Origin: Virgisporangium aliadipatigenens
GTDB lineage: Bacteria > Actinomycetota > Actinomycetes > Mycobacteriales > Micromonosporaceae
Reading direction: 5' to 3'
Length of the DNA stretch: 64,000 nucleotides
Assembly (NCBI RefSeq): GCF_016863615.1
Contig: NZ_BOPF01000002.1
Coordinates: 706,465-770,464 of the forward strand
Part shown: positions 1-8,408 of the stretch, one piece after another
Position numbering within the stretch: position 1 is the first letter of the stretch
How the letters are laid out: each line of letters begins with the position of its first letter
The notes under the pieces: generated by a model
Databases searched by the model: none
The model's input: only the letters and a program-made list of their open reading frames with translations
Told to the model about the DNA's origin: nothing
Translations under genes and position numbers: made by a program

Positions 1-696
1 CCACACTCCCTCGTCGGTGTGCGGGATCAGGCGCTTCACCGCGCGCGCCTGCTTGTGGCGAAGCTTGCGTTCCTTGTAGATCACGTCCTCGCCCACCGGG
101 GGCAGCGGCACCTCGTCGGGCCAGCGCTTCGCGTCCTTGGGATCGAGATCGAGGTGCACGGCCACCAGCAGCACCGCGTCCGGCCGCCACGGCTGGCCCT
201 GCCGGCTCACCTTGCGCCGCAGCGGGGCCACGTGGTCGTACAACTCGTACATCGGCTTCGGGAAGACCCGCTGCTCCCGCGCCATGACCCAGCCGTCGAG
301 GCCGGCCCGGAAGACGTCGTTCCGCTCGTCGCGCACCTCGAGGATGTCGGCCGGCACGTCGGCGACGATCGGAGCACCCGGGCGGCGGGTGGAGTTGCGC
401 TTGTCGCGGAGCACCTCGGCGGCGTGCCGCTGGAGGTCGCGTTCGGCCCGGCCGCTCAGGTCCAGGGCCCGGCTCGCGTCGGCGATGGCCAGGCCCCCGT
501 GGTAGACGACCAGCGGCGGCGGCACGAGCACTCCCACGCCCGGCGGCACGAACCCGCCCGAGATCGACCAGGAGAACATCGGCCCGCGCACCGTCTCGGC
601 AGGAGCGGCGGAGGCGTGGGCTGGGGCGGCTGCCGCACCGGTGGCGGCGGTCAGGGCCAGCGCACCGCCGGCGGCAAAGAACGTTCTACGGTCCAC
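1..696 (-). CDS. Secreted protein with Tat-like signal, 3'-truncated by the window edge
   Basis: 232 codons are visible and the C-terminus lies outside the window. The GTG start at 696 gives DRRTFF followed by an alanine-rich hydrophobic stretch ending near residue 31, which looks like a twin-arginine (Tat) signal with a Sec-like AxA end. No lipobox Cys is present. The mature part is Pro-rich at first (GGFVPPGVGVLVPPP), then charged and mostly alpha/beta. I do not recognise a family. The start is inferred from the signal peptide; only a weak GGCGGG precedes it. The nearest gene upstream is hxlR, in the same orientation. Confidence 0.6.
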   Translation of the reverse strand, partial: MDRRTFFAAGGALALTAATGAAAAPAHASAAPAETVRGPMFSWSISGGFVPPGVGVLVPPPLVVYHGGLAIADASRALDLSGRAERDLQRHAAEVLRDKRNSTRRPGAPIVADVPADILEVRDERNDVFRAGLDGWVMAREQRVFPKPMYELYDHVAPLRRKVSRQGQPWRPDAVLLVAVHLDLDPKDAKRWPDEVPLPPVGEDVIYKERKLRHKQARAVKRLIPHTDEGVW

Positions 697-723
697 CCCG
701 CCAGGATAAAGGTGCAAATAGGA

Positions 724-1098
724 TTATTTGCCCCGTTCCCGGTAGGCCGCCCGGCTGGCCTCGATCTGCGGCACGTGCTCCATCGCCCACCCGGCGAGCG
801 CCAACGCCGGCGCCAGCAGGCTGCGCCCCGCGTCGGTCAGCGCGTACTCGACCCGCGGCGGCACCTCGGCGTGCACGGTGCGCGCGACGAGCCCGTCGCG
901 TTCGAGGTTTCGCAGGGTCAGCGTCAACATCCGCTGCGAGATGCCGGGGACCCGCTGCCGCAGGTCGCCGAAGCGCACGGTGCCCTCGTCCAGGGTGGCC
1001 ACCACCAGCAGGGTCCACTTGTTGCAGATCCGGTCGAGGATCGCGCGGATCGTGCGCCCGCCGTCGCCGCGGATCATGCACGTGTGGCCGTAGTCCAT
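724..1098 (-). CDS. HxlR-family transcriptional regulator
   Basis: A 124-residue single-domain winged helix. The HxlR hallmarks are visible: CNKWTLLVVATL, then RFGDLRQRVPGISQRMLTLTL and VEYALTDAG. The ATG at 1098 was chosen because AGGAG lies 7 nt upstream; a longer reading from 1128 or 1173 would overlap the divergent doxX start. HxlR proteins usually respond to quinones, aldehydes or redox stress and control a neighbouring gene. Divergent doxX is the obvious target (inference). Confidence 0.88.
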   Translation of the reverse strand: MDYGHTCMIRGDGGRTIRAILDRICNKWTLLVVATLDEGTVRFGDLRQRVPGISQRMLTLTLRNLERDGLVARTVHAEVPPRVEYALTDAGRSLLAPALALAGWAMEHVPQIEASRAAYRERGK

Positions 1099-1109
1099 CG
1101 CAGTCTCCT

Positions 1110-1135
1110 GTGCCTTACTAACACGCATGTGCCTT
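1110..1135. promoter_or_regulatory. Direct repeat GTGCCTT x2 between hxlR and doxX
   Basis: GTGCCTT occurs at 1110 and again at 1129 (+ strand), 19 bp apart, in the short region between the divergent hxlR and doxX starts. HxlR proteins bind as dimers to paired half-sites, so this is a candidate operator. The functional role is inferred only from position. Confidence 0.35.
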
Positions 1136-1171
1136 TTGTAGGCCCGTCGATACTGACGCATCATCGCCGCC

Positions 1172-1537
1172 ATGGAGATCGCATACTGGGTCGTCGGCGG
1201 CCTGCTGGCAGTGTTCTACCTCTACGCCGGTGGCAAGAAGGCCGTGCAGAGCAGGGAACAGCTGCTGCCGATGATGGGCTGGGTCGACACGATGCCCATG
1301 CCGCTCGTCCGGACCATCGGCGTGCTGGAGCTGCTCGGCGCCGTCGGTCTGATCCTGCCGCCGTTGACCGACATCCTGCCGGGGCTGGCGGTGGCGGCCG
1401 CCGTCGGGCTGGTGCTGATCCAGATCGGGGGCATCGTGACCCACCTGCGCCGGGGCGAGGCCCGCCTGATCGGCCTCAACATCGTCCTGCTGGTGCTCGC
1501 CGCCGTGGCCGCCTGGCTCGCCACCTCTGTCGTCTGA
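1172..1537 (+). CDS. DoxX-like family membrane protein
   Basis: 121 residues with four hydrophobic segments (about 3-20, 48-66, 71-90 and 100-119). The YLYAGGKKAVQS segment after helix 1 and the VRTIGVLELLGAVGLILPP segment are typical of the small DoxX_2 group. These proteins sit in the cytoplasmic membrane and are often found with redox or electrophile-stress regulators; their biochemical activity is not established. No clear Shine-Dalgarno precedes the ATG. Divergent from hxlR, which probably controls it. Confidence 0.85.
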   Translation: MEIAYWVVGGLLAVFYLYAGGKKAVQSREQLLPMMGWVDTMPMPLVRTIGVLELLGAVGLILPPLTDILPGLAVAAAVGLVLIQIGGIVTHLRRGEARLIGLNIVLLVLAAVAAWLATSVV

Positions 1538-1668
1538 GGATCACCGCCCGAAGGCGCGCCACCGCCGGGCCGCGCGGGGCCGGCGGGCGCCGAGGTCCGG
1601 CCGCCGGCCACCCGGTGAGCGCCGCCCCGCCGACGCCGGCGGGCTGCCGCCCCGCGAAGGTCCGCGCT

Positions 1669-1948
1669 GTGCGGCTGGGCTCGACCCCGAGGGGTCACCT
1701 CGCGGGCCGGCTCGACGCCGCAGTGCAGCCGTGCGGCCGGGCTCGCCGTGAAGGTCGGCGCCGTGCGGGTCGGCTCGCCGCGAAGTGCCGCGTGCGGCCG
1801 GCTCACCGCGGAGGGGCGGCCGCGCGGGCCGGCTTGCCGCGAAAAGTGCCCGCCGTGCGGGTCGGCTCGCCGTGGATGGGCCGCCGTGCGGGTCGGCTCG
1901 CCGCGGACGGGCCGCCCTGCGGCTGGGCTCGACGCGGAGGGACCGCGC
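1669..1948. repeat. Degenerate tandem repeat, about nine ~31-bp units
   Basis: This fills most of the 452-bp gap between doxX and the next gene. Units begin near 1669, 1702, 1731, 1763, 1792, 1824, 1855, 1886 and 1917. Each carries a core close to GTGCGGGTCGGCTCGCCGCG, with variants such as GCGGGCCGGCTTGCCGCG. Unit length is 29-33 bp, so the period is not a multiple of three and the frame shifts from unit to unit. The open frames crossing it are therefore unlikely to be genes. No gene was identified in 1538-1989. Confidence 0.75.
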
Positions 1949-1989
1949 GCGGGCGGGCCGAGGCCACGAAGCGGTCCACCGACGCATGC

Positions 1990-3123
1990 TCAGGCGTGTG
2001 GGCCCACCGTCACCGGGCCGACCGTCAGGGTGGGGACGGCCTCCAGTGCGGCTCCGACCCGTTCGACCTCATGGGCGAGCGCACGGCGCAGGGCGACGGT
2101 CAGCGGTGCCAGGGGCTCGACGGTCACCGCGATCCGGCGGCCCGACCGCCGCTGGTGCCATACGCCCGCGACCAGCCCGTCCACGACGAGCACCGGGAAG
2201 TTGCCGGCCTGGCCGGTGCGGCTGAGCGCGCGCTCGGCCGCGGCACCGGCGAACAGCGCCGCCCGGGGATGGGAGCCGACGACGTACGGATCGAAGTAGG
2301 GCAGCAGCCGCAGGCCGCTCGGGGGTGCGTCGAAGGTGTCGCCCGGCAGGCGCCACAGCGTCTCGCCGGCGACGGTCACCGGTTCGAGGTCGTCGTGTGC
2401 GGCGAAGCGTTCGGTGGCCCAGCGCACCGGTGCGGCCAGCCACTGCGCGAAGTGCCGCGGGGCGGCCGGGCCGTAGGCCTGCAGGTAGTCGCGGACCAGG
2501 TCGGTCGGGCCGTCCGGGGCGAAGCCGGGCGACCAGCGGGACGGGCCGGTGTAGGTGACCGTGCGGCCGCGCGGCGGGCCGAAGCAGAGCGCGCCGCGGT
2601 GCGCCGCCGTGCCGATCGCCTGCCGCCACCGGGGCCACCAGCCCTGGAACGCCGGCATGCACAGCTCGCCCGCCCACGGTCCCAGCGCGTCGACGACGGC
2701 GCTGTCCAGTTCGTCGACGGTCAGCTCGGCGCCGGCCAGCGCGGCACCGATCGCGGCCACCACGTCGTCGGTCCGCGCCGCGTCGAGCCGCGCGGCGGCC
2801 GGCAGCGGGACGGGCTGCCACGGGATCGCCGACAGGGCGCCGACCCAGCGCGGGAGGTCGGTCGTGGGCAGCAGATGCACCGTCCCGCGCGGCCCGAACG
2901 TCTTCACCAGCACCCGGTCCCGCCAGAGCGCGTCCCGCACGGACGTGCGCGTGGCGCCGTCCCACCGCAGCGCGACGGAGAGTTCGGCGGCGGAGATGAC
3001 CTGCGCGTGCGCCCCGCACATGGCGCGCACGGCCGTGACCGCGTCCGGCCCCGGCGCGGTGAGCAGATGCCGCGCGGAGCGCGCCCGACACACGTCGACG
3101 AAGGAGACCTCCACGCTCCCCAT
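1990..3123 (-). CDS. Winged-helix DNA-binding domain protein (HTH_42 family)
   Basis: 377 residues. Family features seen: an N-terminal segment ending VDVCRARSARHLL, the AELSVALRWDGATRTSVRDAL helix-turn-helix region, GPRGTVHLLPTTDLPRW, and a C-terminal LPYFDPYVVGSHPR segment. The family (COG3214) includes the AlkZ-like DNA glycosylases, but many actinobacterial members have no known activity, so a repair role is only possible. Start: the ATG at 3123, or a GTG at 3114. A longer reading upstream is low-complexity Arg/Pro and was rejected. The 276 bp between this start and the next gene holds only two imperfect GC-rich repeats. Confidence 0.8.
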   Translation of the reverse strand: MGSVEVSFVDVCRARSARHLLTAPGPDAVTAVRAMCGAHAQVISAAELSVALRWDGATRTSVRDALWRDRVLVKTFGPRGTVHLLPTTDLPRWVGALSAIPWQPVPLPAAARLDAARTDDVVAAIGAALAGAELTVDELDSAVVDALGPWAGELCMPAFQGWWPRWRQAIGTAAHRGALCFGPPRGRTVTYTGPSRWSPGFAPDGPTDLVRDYLQAYGPAAPRHFAQWLAAPVRWATERFAAHDDLEPVTVAGETLWRLPGDTFDAPPSGLRLLPYFDPYVVGSHPRAALFAGAAAERALSRTGQAGNFPVLVVDGLVAGVWHQRRSGRRIAVTVEPLAPLTVALRRALAHEVERVGAALEAVPTLTVGPVTVGPHA

Positions 3124-3399
3124 CCTCGCCGAGCCGGCCCCCGGAGGGATGGACGCACGGCCCACCGGTCTCGAGGAGGTGCGCCCCGCGAAACGAGGCC
3201 CGACGGCACAAGCGCGGCGTGGCCCACGCCTGACGAACGGGTCCGGCCCGCGACGCGGCACCGCTGGAGCCGCACCACCCCCCGGACAGGTCGGCGGCGA
3301 TCGGTGAGCGCCGCCCGGCGAGCGGGTACCACGCGAGCGACGCTCCACGGCCGAGACCGGCAGCGCGGCGTCGCCCACGCCCGACCAACTGGGGCACCG

Positions 3400-4722
3400 C
3401 TACACGCGCCGCGCCACCCGGCCCGCGTGCAGGAACCCGTCCACGAACGTCACCGTCGAATGCGCCCCGTCGTGCCCCTCGACGGACACGAACGTGTCGT
3501 CGGTCAGCGCCACGTACCGCTCCACCCGGGGCTCCCCTCCCGCCTCGGCCGCGAACCCGACCGGGGTCGTCCGCAGCGAGATCCCGCCCTCGGCGCCCGT
3601 CACCTCGTACTCCGCCATCGGATAGGCGTACCTGCCGAGGAACGGCGTCACGTCGAGCGCCCGCGGCGCGGCGGGCGGAACGGGGCCGGCCGGCACCGTG
3701 ACGCCCGTCATCTCCGAGACGATCGCGCCGAGCAGGTCCCGCATGAGCCCGTACCCGTTGCCGTTGCTGCAGATCGCCACCACGAGGTCGTGCCCGGGGA
3801 CGATCCGTAGCACGGTGTCCTGCCCGGGGGTGCCGCCGTCATGGCCGAACGCGGGCGTGCCGTTCCAGTCGAACAGCTCGGCGCCGAGGCTCCACGCGTA
3901 CGACCCCATGATCGGCGGACCGGGAACGCGCACCTCGGCGTCGCGCATCGCCGGGTGGTGCGTGAGCAGATACCGGCCGAGCTTGAGGAGCTCGCGCGGG
4001 GCGGCGCACGGCGTCGACCCGGCCGGAGCGTTCGACCGCGGCATCTGCCACCGCGACACCACCCTCAACCCGCCACCACCGCCGGAGGAAGAGTCCGCGG
4101 CGGGAGAACGCAGATGCCCGACGGCCGCGCCGAACATCAACGCCTCGTCGGCGAACAACGCCGTGCGGCTCATGCCGAGCGGCTCGAAGAGGCGTTCGCG
4201 GACCAGCGCCTCCCACGTGTCGGCGCCGCGCAGCCGCACGGCGAGCGCACCGAGGACGCAGTAGCCGGAGTTGCAGTACGAGAAGAGCGCGCCGGGCGGG
4301 TAGAGCTGTCCGGCGGCGTCGCCGAGCAGCGCGACGTACCGGTCGAGCGCGTCGTCGCCGCGTCCGGTGTCGGTGAAGATGTCGCCGTCGAAGCCGCCGG
4401 TGTGGGTCAGCAGGTGCCGGACGGTCACGGTCCGCGTCACCTCCGGGTCTTTCACGCGGAACGTCGGAAGGTGTCGGCGCACGGGATCGTCGAGCCCGAC
4501 GGTGCCCTCCTCGACGAGCTGCATGACCAGCGCCGCCGTGAGCAGTTTGGTGACCGAGCCGATCTGGAAGACGCTGTCGGGGCCGACCGGGAAACCGGTG
4601 TCGCGGCTGAGCACACCACTCGTCGCGGTCCACTCGGCGGCGCCGCGGCCGACCGCGACGGAGATGCCGGCGACGTCGCGGCCGGCGCTGAGTTCGTCGA
4701 GAAGGGATTGAAGGTCACGCAT
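3400..4722 (-). CDS. Beta-lactamase-fold serine hydrolase (class C / D-peptidase-like)
   Basis: 440 residues. All three serine penicillin-recognising motifs can be placed: SVTK at 56-59 (nucleophile Ser56), YCN at 149-151, and HDGGTPG near 290, standing in for KTG. The last 90 residues form a separate beta-rich tail. No signal peptide is visible, so it may be cytoplasmic, which fits esterase or D-amino-acid peptidase members better than a true beta-lactamase. GAAAGGG lies 8 nt before the ATG. It is divergent from the carboxypeptidase at 4765, and the two may share a peptide-processing role (inference). Confidence 0.87.
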   Translation of the reverse strand: MRDLQSLLDELSAGRDVAGISVAVGRGAAEWTATSGVLSRDTGFPVGPDSVFQIGSVTKLLTAALVMQLVEEGTVGLDDPVRRHLPTFRVKDPEVTRTVTVRHLLTHTGGFDGDIFTDTGRGDDALDRYVALLGDAAGQLYPPGALFSYCNSGYCVLGALAVRLRGADTWEALVRERLFEPLGMSRTALFADEALMFGAAVGHLRSPAADSSSGGGGGLRVVSRWQMPRSNAPAGSTPCAAPRELLKLGRYLLTHHPAMRDAEVRVPGPPIMGSYAWSLGAELFDWNGTPAFGHDGGTPGQDTVLRIVPGHDLVVAICSNGNGYGLMRDLLGAIVSEMTGVTVPAGPVPPAAPRALDVTPFLGRYAYPMAEYEVTGAEGGISLRTTPVGFAAEAGGEPRVERYVALTDDTFVSVEGHDGAHSTVTFVDGFLHAGRVARRV

Positions 4723-4764
4723 CTGTCGAACCCTTTCACAGCGGGCGTCACCTTACGATGGGTT

Positions 4765-6138
4765 GTGATCGACGAACTGTCCGAGGTGATACGTTCCGTA
4801 CCGTCCGCCGACCGGTTTCCGACAGTGGACGAGTTGGCCGCTTCGGTCGAACGCCTCCGCGCCGAGCACCCCGACATCATCACCGAGCACCGCATCGGCA
4901 CCTCCCGCCTCGGCGAACCCCTGTCCGCGATGCGCGTCGGCGACGGCCCGCGCCACGCCATCGTGTTCGGGGGCGTGCATCCCAACGAGCCGGTCGGCGG
5001 GCTGACGGCGGTGCATCTGGTGCGCACGCTCGCCGCCGACGCCGGCCTGCGCGCACGGCTCGGTTTCACCTGGCACGTCATTCCGTGCATCGATCCGGAC
5101 GGCATGCGCCTCAACGAGGGCTGGTTCGCCGGGCCGCTCAGCTGGGGGTCGTACGGGCGGGCGTTCTACCGGCCGGCGCCGGACGAACAGGTGGAGTGGA
5201 CGTTCCCGCTGCGGTACAAGCGGGCCTGGTTCGACCGGGTGCTGCCGGAGACCCTGGCGCTGATGCGGCTCATCGACGACACGCGGCCCGCGCTGCTGTG
5301 CTCGTTGCACAACGGCGAGTACGGCGGCGTCTTCTACTACCTGTCCCGCCCCGAACCGGAGCTGTACGACACGTTGACCGCGATCCCGGCTCGGCTGGGC
5401 CTGCCGTTGCACACCGGCGAGCCGGAGGCGCCCTGCATCGCGAACTACGCCCCGGGTGTCTACGGCACCATCAACGTCGCCGACGAGTACGACTATCTGG
5501 AGTCGCACGGCATCGACCCGGTCGGTGCGCTGGCCGGTGACTCGAGTGCGGCCTACGCGGCGCGCTACGGCGCGCTGACGCTGGTGAGCGAGGTGCCGTA
5601 CTGGGCGCACACCGACGCCGACGATCCGGCACCGACGGCGGTTCCCTACGCGCAGCTGCTGCGCGAACGGGTCGCCGCCGTGCGGGAGGTGTACGCGACC
5701 CTCCAGTCGGTACTGTCCACTGTGGAGGGTGAACTCTCGGTCGGGTCGCCGTTCCTGCGGGCGTGCCGCAGTTTCGTGCCGAGTCTCGACGGGCTCGCGA
5801 CCCGCGAGGCGGAGCGCGCCGCCGACCCCGCGCACGCCCGGCCGGCCACCGTGGCCGAACGCTTCAGCGGCGAGGCGATGCTGCACCAGATGCGGATCAG
5901 GTTCGGCGGGATGCTGTTGCGCGCGATCGAGGGGGAGTTCGCGATCGGGCACGCGACGCCGGTGCTGCGCCGCCAGTACGCGCTCCTGTCGAGGGCGTAC
6001 GACGCGTGGGCGCTCGAGGCGGAGACGACCACGACGCCGCACACGGTGCCGATCGGGGACCTGGTGGCGATCCAGTACGCCGCGATCCTGGCGACCGCCG
6101 TCCACCTCCGCGACGCCGGGAGATCCACCTCGACCTAG
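4765..6138 (+). CDS. M14-type zinc carboxypeptidase-like protein
   Basis: 457 residues. Zinc ligands can be read as HPNE (His72, Glu75) in GGVHPNEPVGG and His182 in SLHNGEYGG, the HxxE...H pattern of M14 metallocarboxypeptidases. CIDPDGMRLNEGW between them is also typical of this fold. There is no signal peptide. The GTG at 4765 has no Shine-Dalgarno, but a TACGAT -10 box ends 5 nt upstream, suggesting a leaderless transcript. The helical C-terminal ~100 residues are outside the usual domain. The TAG stop lies inside a CTAG repeat element. Confidence 0.8.
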   Translation: MIDELSEVIRSVPSADRFPTVDELAASVERLRAEHPDIITEHRIGTSRLGEPLSAMRVGDGPRHAIVFGGVHPNEPVGGLTAVHLVRTLAADAGLRARLGFTWHVIPCIDPDGMRLNEGWFAGPLSWGSYGRAFYRPAPDEQVEWTFPLRYKRAWFDRVLPETLALMRLIDDTRPALLCSLHNGEYGGVFYYLSRPEPELYDTLTAIPARLGLPLHTGEPEAPCIANYAPGVYGTINVADEYDYLESHGIDPVGALAGDSSAAYAARYGALTLVSEVPYWAHTDADDPAPTAVPYAQLLRERVAAVREVYATLQSVLSTVEGELSVGSPFLRACRSFVPSLDGLATREAERAADPAHARPATVAERFSGEAMLHQMRIRFGGMLLRAIEGEFAIGHATPVLRRQYALLSRAYDAWALEAETTTTPHTVPIGDLVAIQYAAILATAVHLRDAGRSTST

Positions 6139-6281
6139 TGTCCTAGGATGCGCTAGGCGGCGCGAGCGCCGCCACCCGGGACGAGCGCCGCCCTCGGGGG
6201 ACAAGGATGATCGTGGATCTTGAAGCACCGATGTCGTGAACCGACCCGTGGATCAACCCCCACGCACCAAGATCCACGATC
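6134..6281. repeat. CTAG palindromic element, copy A, with flanking inverted repeat
   Basis: CCTAG (6134), then TCCTAGGA (6141-6148), then GCGCTAGGCGGCG and a perfect GGCGGCGC/GCGCCGCC hairpin (about 6157-6174). Further on is a perfect 14-bp inverted repeat, GATCGTGGATCTTG at 6209-6222 and CAAGATCCACGATC at 6268-6281. Copies B (40692) and C (63875) share the CTAG part with identical 7-bp phasing. It fills the 175-bp gap between the convergent carboxypeptidase and DUF3500 genes. The long hairpin could also serve as a terminator. Confidence 0.7.
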
Positions 6282-6313
6282 AAGCCGCCGGAGGGGTCAA
6301 GCCGCCGGTGAGG

Positions 6314-7402
6314 TCAAGCCGCCCCGTAGTCGGCCCCGGGCTCGCGGTACACCGCGTGGATGTGCGAGGCGCCGCCGCCGTTCGGACCCGACCCCTGCTG
6401 GTGGGCGAACTCGATCAGGAACGTCGCCCCCTGCACCCGGTAGTACACCGGCTGCCCGAGCGTTCCCGACCCGGACCACGCGAACGTCACCGACGCCACC
6501 GTCCGCCGCACCGCCTCCCGCTTCGCCGCCGCCTGCGAGGGGTTCAGGGCGTCGATCCACTCGTCGACGAGTGCGTACAGCAGCAGCCGCTGCGCCTCGG
6601 TGAAGGTCGTCGCCGGGACCCCCTCGGGGGCCAGGGTCCGGCCGTCCTGCCCGGGACCGAGCACGATCTCGGCCACGCCGGCCGGCAGCGTGGCCGCCGC
6701 CCGCTGTTCCTCGTCGAGGGCGTTGAACAGGGCGAACGCCTTGTGGGTCTCGGCGCAGAGCGGTTCGGACAGGCCGCCGTCGGCGGAGGGGTGGCTGGCC
6801 GGCTGGGCGCCCCAGAGCGTGGGTGCGAGGGTCATGCCGGTGCCGTCGACGGTGATGTTGAGGCCGAGGTGGTGGCCGCCGTACTGGATCGTCCAGCGGC
6901 CCAGCGCGGCGGGCACGCCGAGGATGCGGATCCAGTAGTGGTCGGCGCCGAAGTCGAGGTTGATGCCGCCGGAGTCGGCGAGGACGCCGTCGGCCGCCGC
7001 GATGCCGAGCACCTGCCGGTAGCCCTCTTCGCTCAGCGCCGCGCGCAGGATCGCGTGCGCGGCGCGGCGTTCGTCGGGGCTGAGGGTGTCCATCCGCAGG
7101 CCCGCGCGCTTGAAGAGCTGGTCGGGCAGGTGGGACCAGTGCGCGAGGTTGGCCGGTGTCCGTTCGTCCCGCACGACCGTCCGGCGCGTGCCGTCGAGCA
7201 TCCGGAGGAACGTCTCCGTAGCGGCCAGCGTCGCCGTGGCCGCCTCGCCCGAGGCCGTCGCGGTGGGCGAGGGGGAGACCGGGCACTCGGCGGGGGTGCC
7301 TGACGGGTAGCCGGCCGGGGCGGGCTCGCGGTAGTCGGCGGCGCCGCACGCGGAGGCCAGCGCGGCCACGAGTGCCAGCCCGACGAGCCTGCGAGTCACC
7401 AT
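6314..7402 (-). CDS. DUF3500-domain lipoprotein
   Basis: 362 residues. The N-terminus is MVTRRLVGLALVAALASAC, a lipoprotein signal with Cys19 as the lipidation site, followed by a short Pro/Ser/Thr linker and then one DUF3500 domain to the C-terminus. Recognisable segments are GHHLGLNITVDGTGMTLAPTLWGAQP and the closing HIHAVYREPGADYG. The function of DUF3500 is not known; members are mostly secreted. The ATG at 7402 was chosen for the signal peptide. No Shine-Dalgarno is present, but TAGCCT ends 7 nt upstream, so the mRNA is probably leaderless. Confidence 0.85.
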   Translation of the reverse strand: MVTRRLVGLALVAALASACGAADYREPAPAGYPSGTPAECPVSPSPTATASGEAATATLAATETFLRMLDGTRRTVVRDERTPANLAHWSHLPDQLFKRAGLRMDTLSPDERRAAHAILRAALSEEGYRQVLGIAAADGVLADSGGINLDFGADHYWIRILGVPAALGRWTIQYGGHHLGLNITVDGTGMTLAPTLWGAQPASHPSADGGLSEPLCAETHKAFALFNALDEEQRAAATLPAGVAEIVLGPGQDGRTLAPEGVPATTFTEAQRLLLYALVDEWIDALNPSQAAAKREAVRRTVASVTFAWSGSGTLGQPVYYRVQGATFLIEFAHQQGSGPNGGGASHIHAVYREPGADYGAA

Positions 7403-7439
7403 GTGTCGCAGGCTAGTCAACGCACGGTGCCGGGATGGC

Positions 7440-7904
7440 TCAGTCGTGGAGTTCGGCCCGGCGCACCTCGTCGAGCGCGGCGGCCAGGTACGGCGCGAAC
7501 GGCCGCCCGTCGAGCAGGAACGCCACCAGCAGCGGCCCGTGCTCGGCCAGCGCGGCGGGGTCGAGCGCACCCTGTTCGTCGGGGTCGTGCAGGCCCAGCG
7601 CGCCGGCGAGCAGCAGCAGCAGGACGTGCGGGTCGACGTCGGGTCGCCAGCTGGCGGCGCCGCGCACGCAGTCGGTGAGGATGCGCTGGATGTCGCCGCT
7701 GTCGAGGCCGTCCGGGTGGCGTTCCTCCAGGATGAGCCGCGTCGCGGAGCCCATCGCCAAGCCGGTCTGATCGGTGGTGGCGAGGGTGCTCACGGCGTTC
7801 CCGTAAAGCTCCGTGTCCTGTGTGGACGCGGCGGCGACGGCCTCGTCGGCGGCGGCCGCGACGGCGCGCGCGGCGGGTGGCAGGTGGCGCCAGGATGTGG
7901 TCAC
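7440..7904 (-). CDS. Hypothetical helical protein
   Basis: 154 residues, all alpha-helical in appearance, with a Leu-rich helix (HVLLLLLAGALGL). The region DIQRILTDCVRGAASWRPDVDPHVLLLLLAGALGLHDPDEQG resembles TetR C-terminal ligand-binding helices, but no DNA-binding domain is present. Its GTG start at 7904 follows the TGA stop of the SRPBCC gene directly (TGAGTG), so the two are translationally coupled and probably work together. No catalytic motif is visible. It is probably a partner or evolved remnant of a TetR-like protein (weak inference). Confidence 0.6.
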   Translation of the reverse strand: MTTSWRHLPPAARAVAAAADEAVAAASTQDTELYGNAVSTLATTDQTGLAMGSATRLILEERHPDGLDSGDIQRILTDCVRGAASWRPDVDPHVLLLLLAGALGLHDPDEQGALDPAALAEHGPLLVAFLLDGRPFAPYLAAALDEVRRAELHD

Positions 7905-8399
7905 TCAGGTCCTCGCGACGGCTGGACGGCGGCGGCTGGCCAGCGAGCGTAGCAACCGCACGTACGGCGACCAGCGGGCGGGCCGACGAACGGCACCGGT
8001 GGCGGCGCGTTCGGCATTGTCGAGCAGGTCGCGCAGGAGGGCGTCGTGCAGCCACCGGAACGCCAGCGGCCAGCCGAGCACCATCGCCCCGTGCAGCCGT
8101 CCGCCCATGTCGTGGACGAGCCGGCTGCGCCCGGCGCCGACCTCCTCGACCCGGAACTCGTGGAACCCGTCGAGCCCGATCGTCGGGTCGAACGCGAAGC
8201 GCAGCCGCCGCCCGGGCTCGTACTCGACGACGGTGTACCGGATCGGCCCGTGGCGGTCGCGCGATCCGACGGCGAGCCCGTCGTCGAGGCGGGACGGCGG
8301 CCACCGGTCGCCGGGCCAGAGCCGCTGCGGCAGCCCGTCCAGCAGGGCGCCCAGGACGGGCGCGGGGACGGCGAACTCGCGGTGATGGGTGTTCCTCAT
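7905..8399 (-). CDS. SRPBCC-superfamily (START-like) protein
   Basis: 164 residues. Visible features of the helix-grip fold: RYTVVEYEPGRRLRFAF, then GFHEFRVEEVGAGRSRLVHDMGG and a long C-terminal helix (RWLHDALLRDLLDNAERA). Such proteins bind hydrophobic ligands or act as cyclases or hydrolases; the substrate is unknown. The ATG at 8399 was chosen over 8411 because GGAGG sits 5 nt upstream. It is divergent from tetR across two operators, so it is probably repressed by that TetR, together with the downstream hypothetical gene. Confidence 0.78.
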   Translation of the reverse strand: MRNTHHREFAVPAPVLGALLDGLPQRLWPGDRWPPSRLDDGLAVGSRDRHGPIRYTVVEYEPGRRLRFAFDPTIGLDGFHEFRVEEVGAGRSRLVHDMGGRLHGAMVLGWPLAFRWLHDALLRDLLDNAERAATGAVRRPARWSPYVRLLRSLASRRRPAVART

Positions 8400-8408
8400 G
8401 AGGACCTC

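Noticed and set aside
1541..1987. Open frames on both strands across the tandem repeat
   Set aside because: The 31-bp period changes frame each unit and no start has a ribosome site.
3180..3395. Two imperfect copies of GCGCGGCGT-CGCCCACGCC-type sequence
   Set aside because: Only about 30 bp and poorly conserved; not enough to call a repeat family.
19..3810. A 1263-codon open frame on the + strand across four minus-strand genes
   Set aside because: It runs through a repeat array and antisense to HxlR, the winged-helix gene and the hydrolase; an artefact of high G+C.
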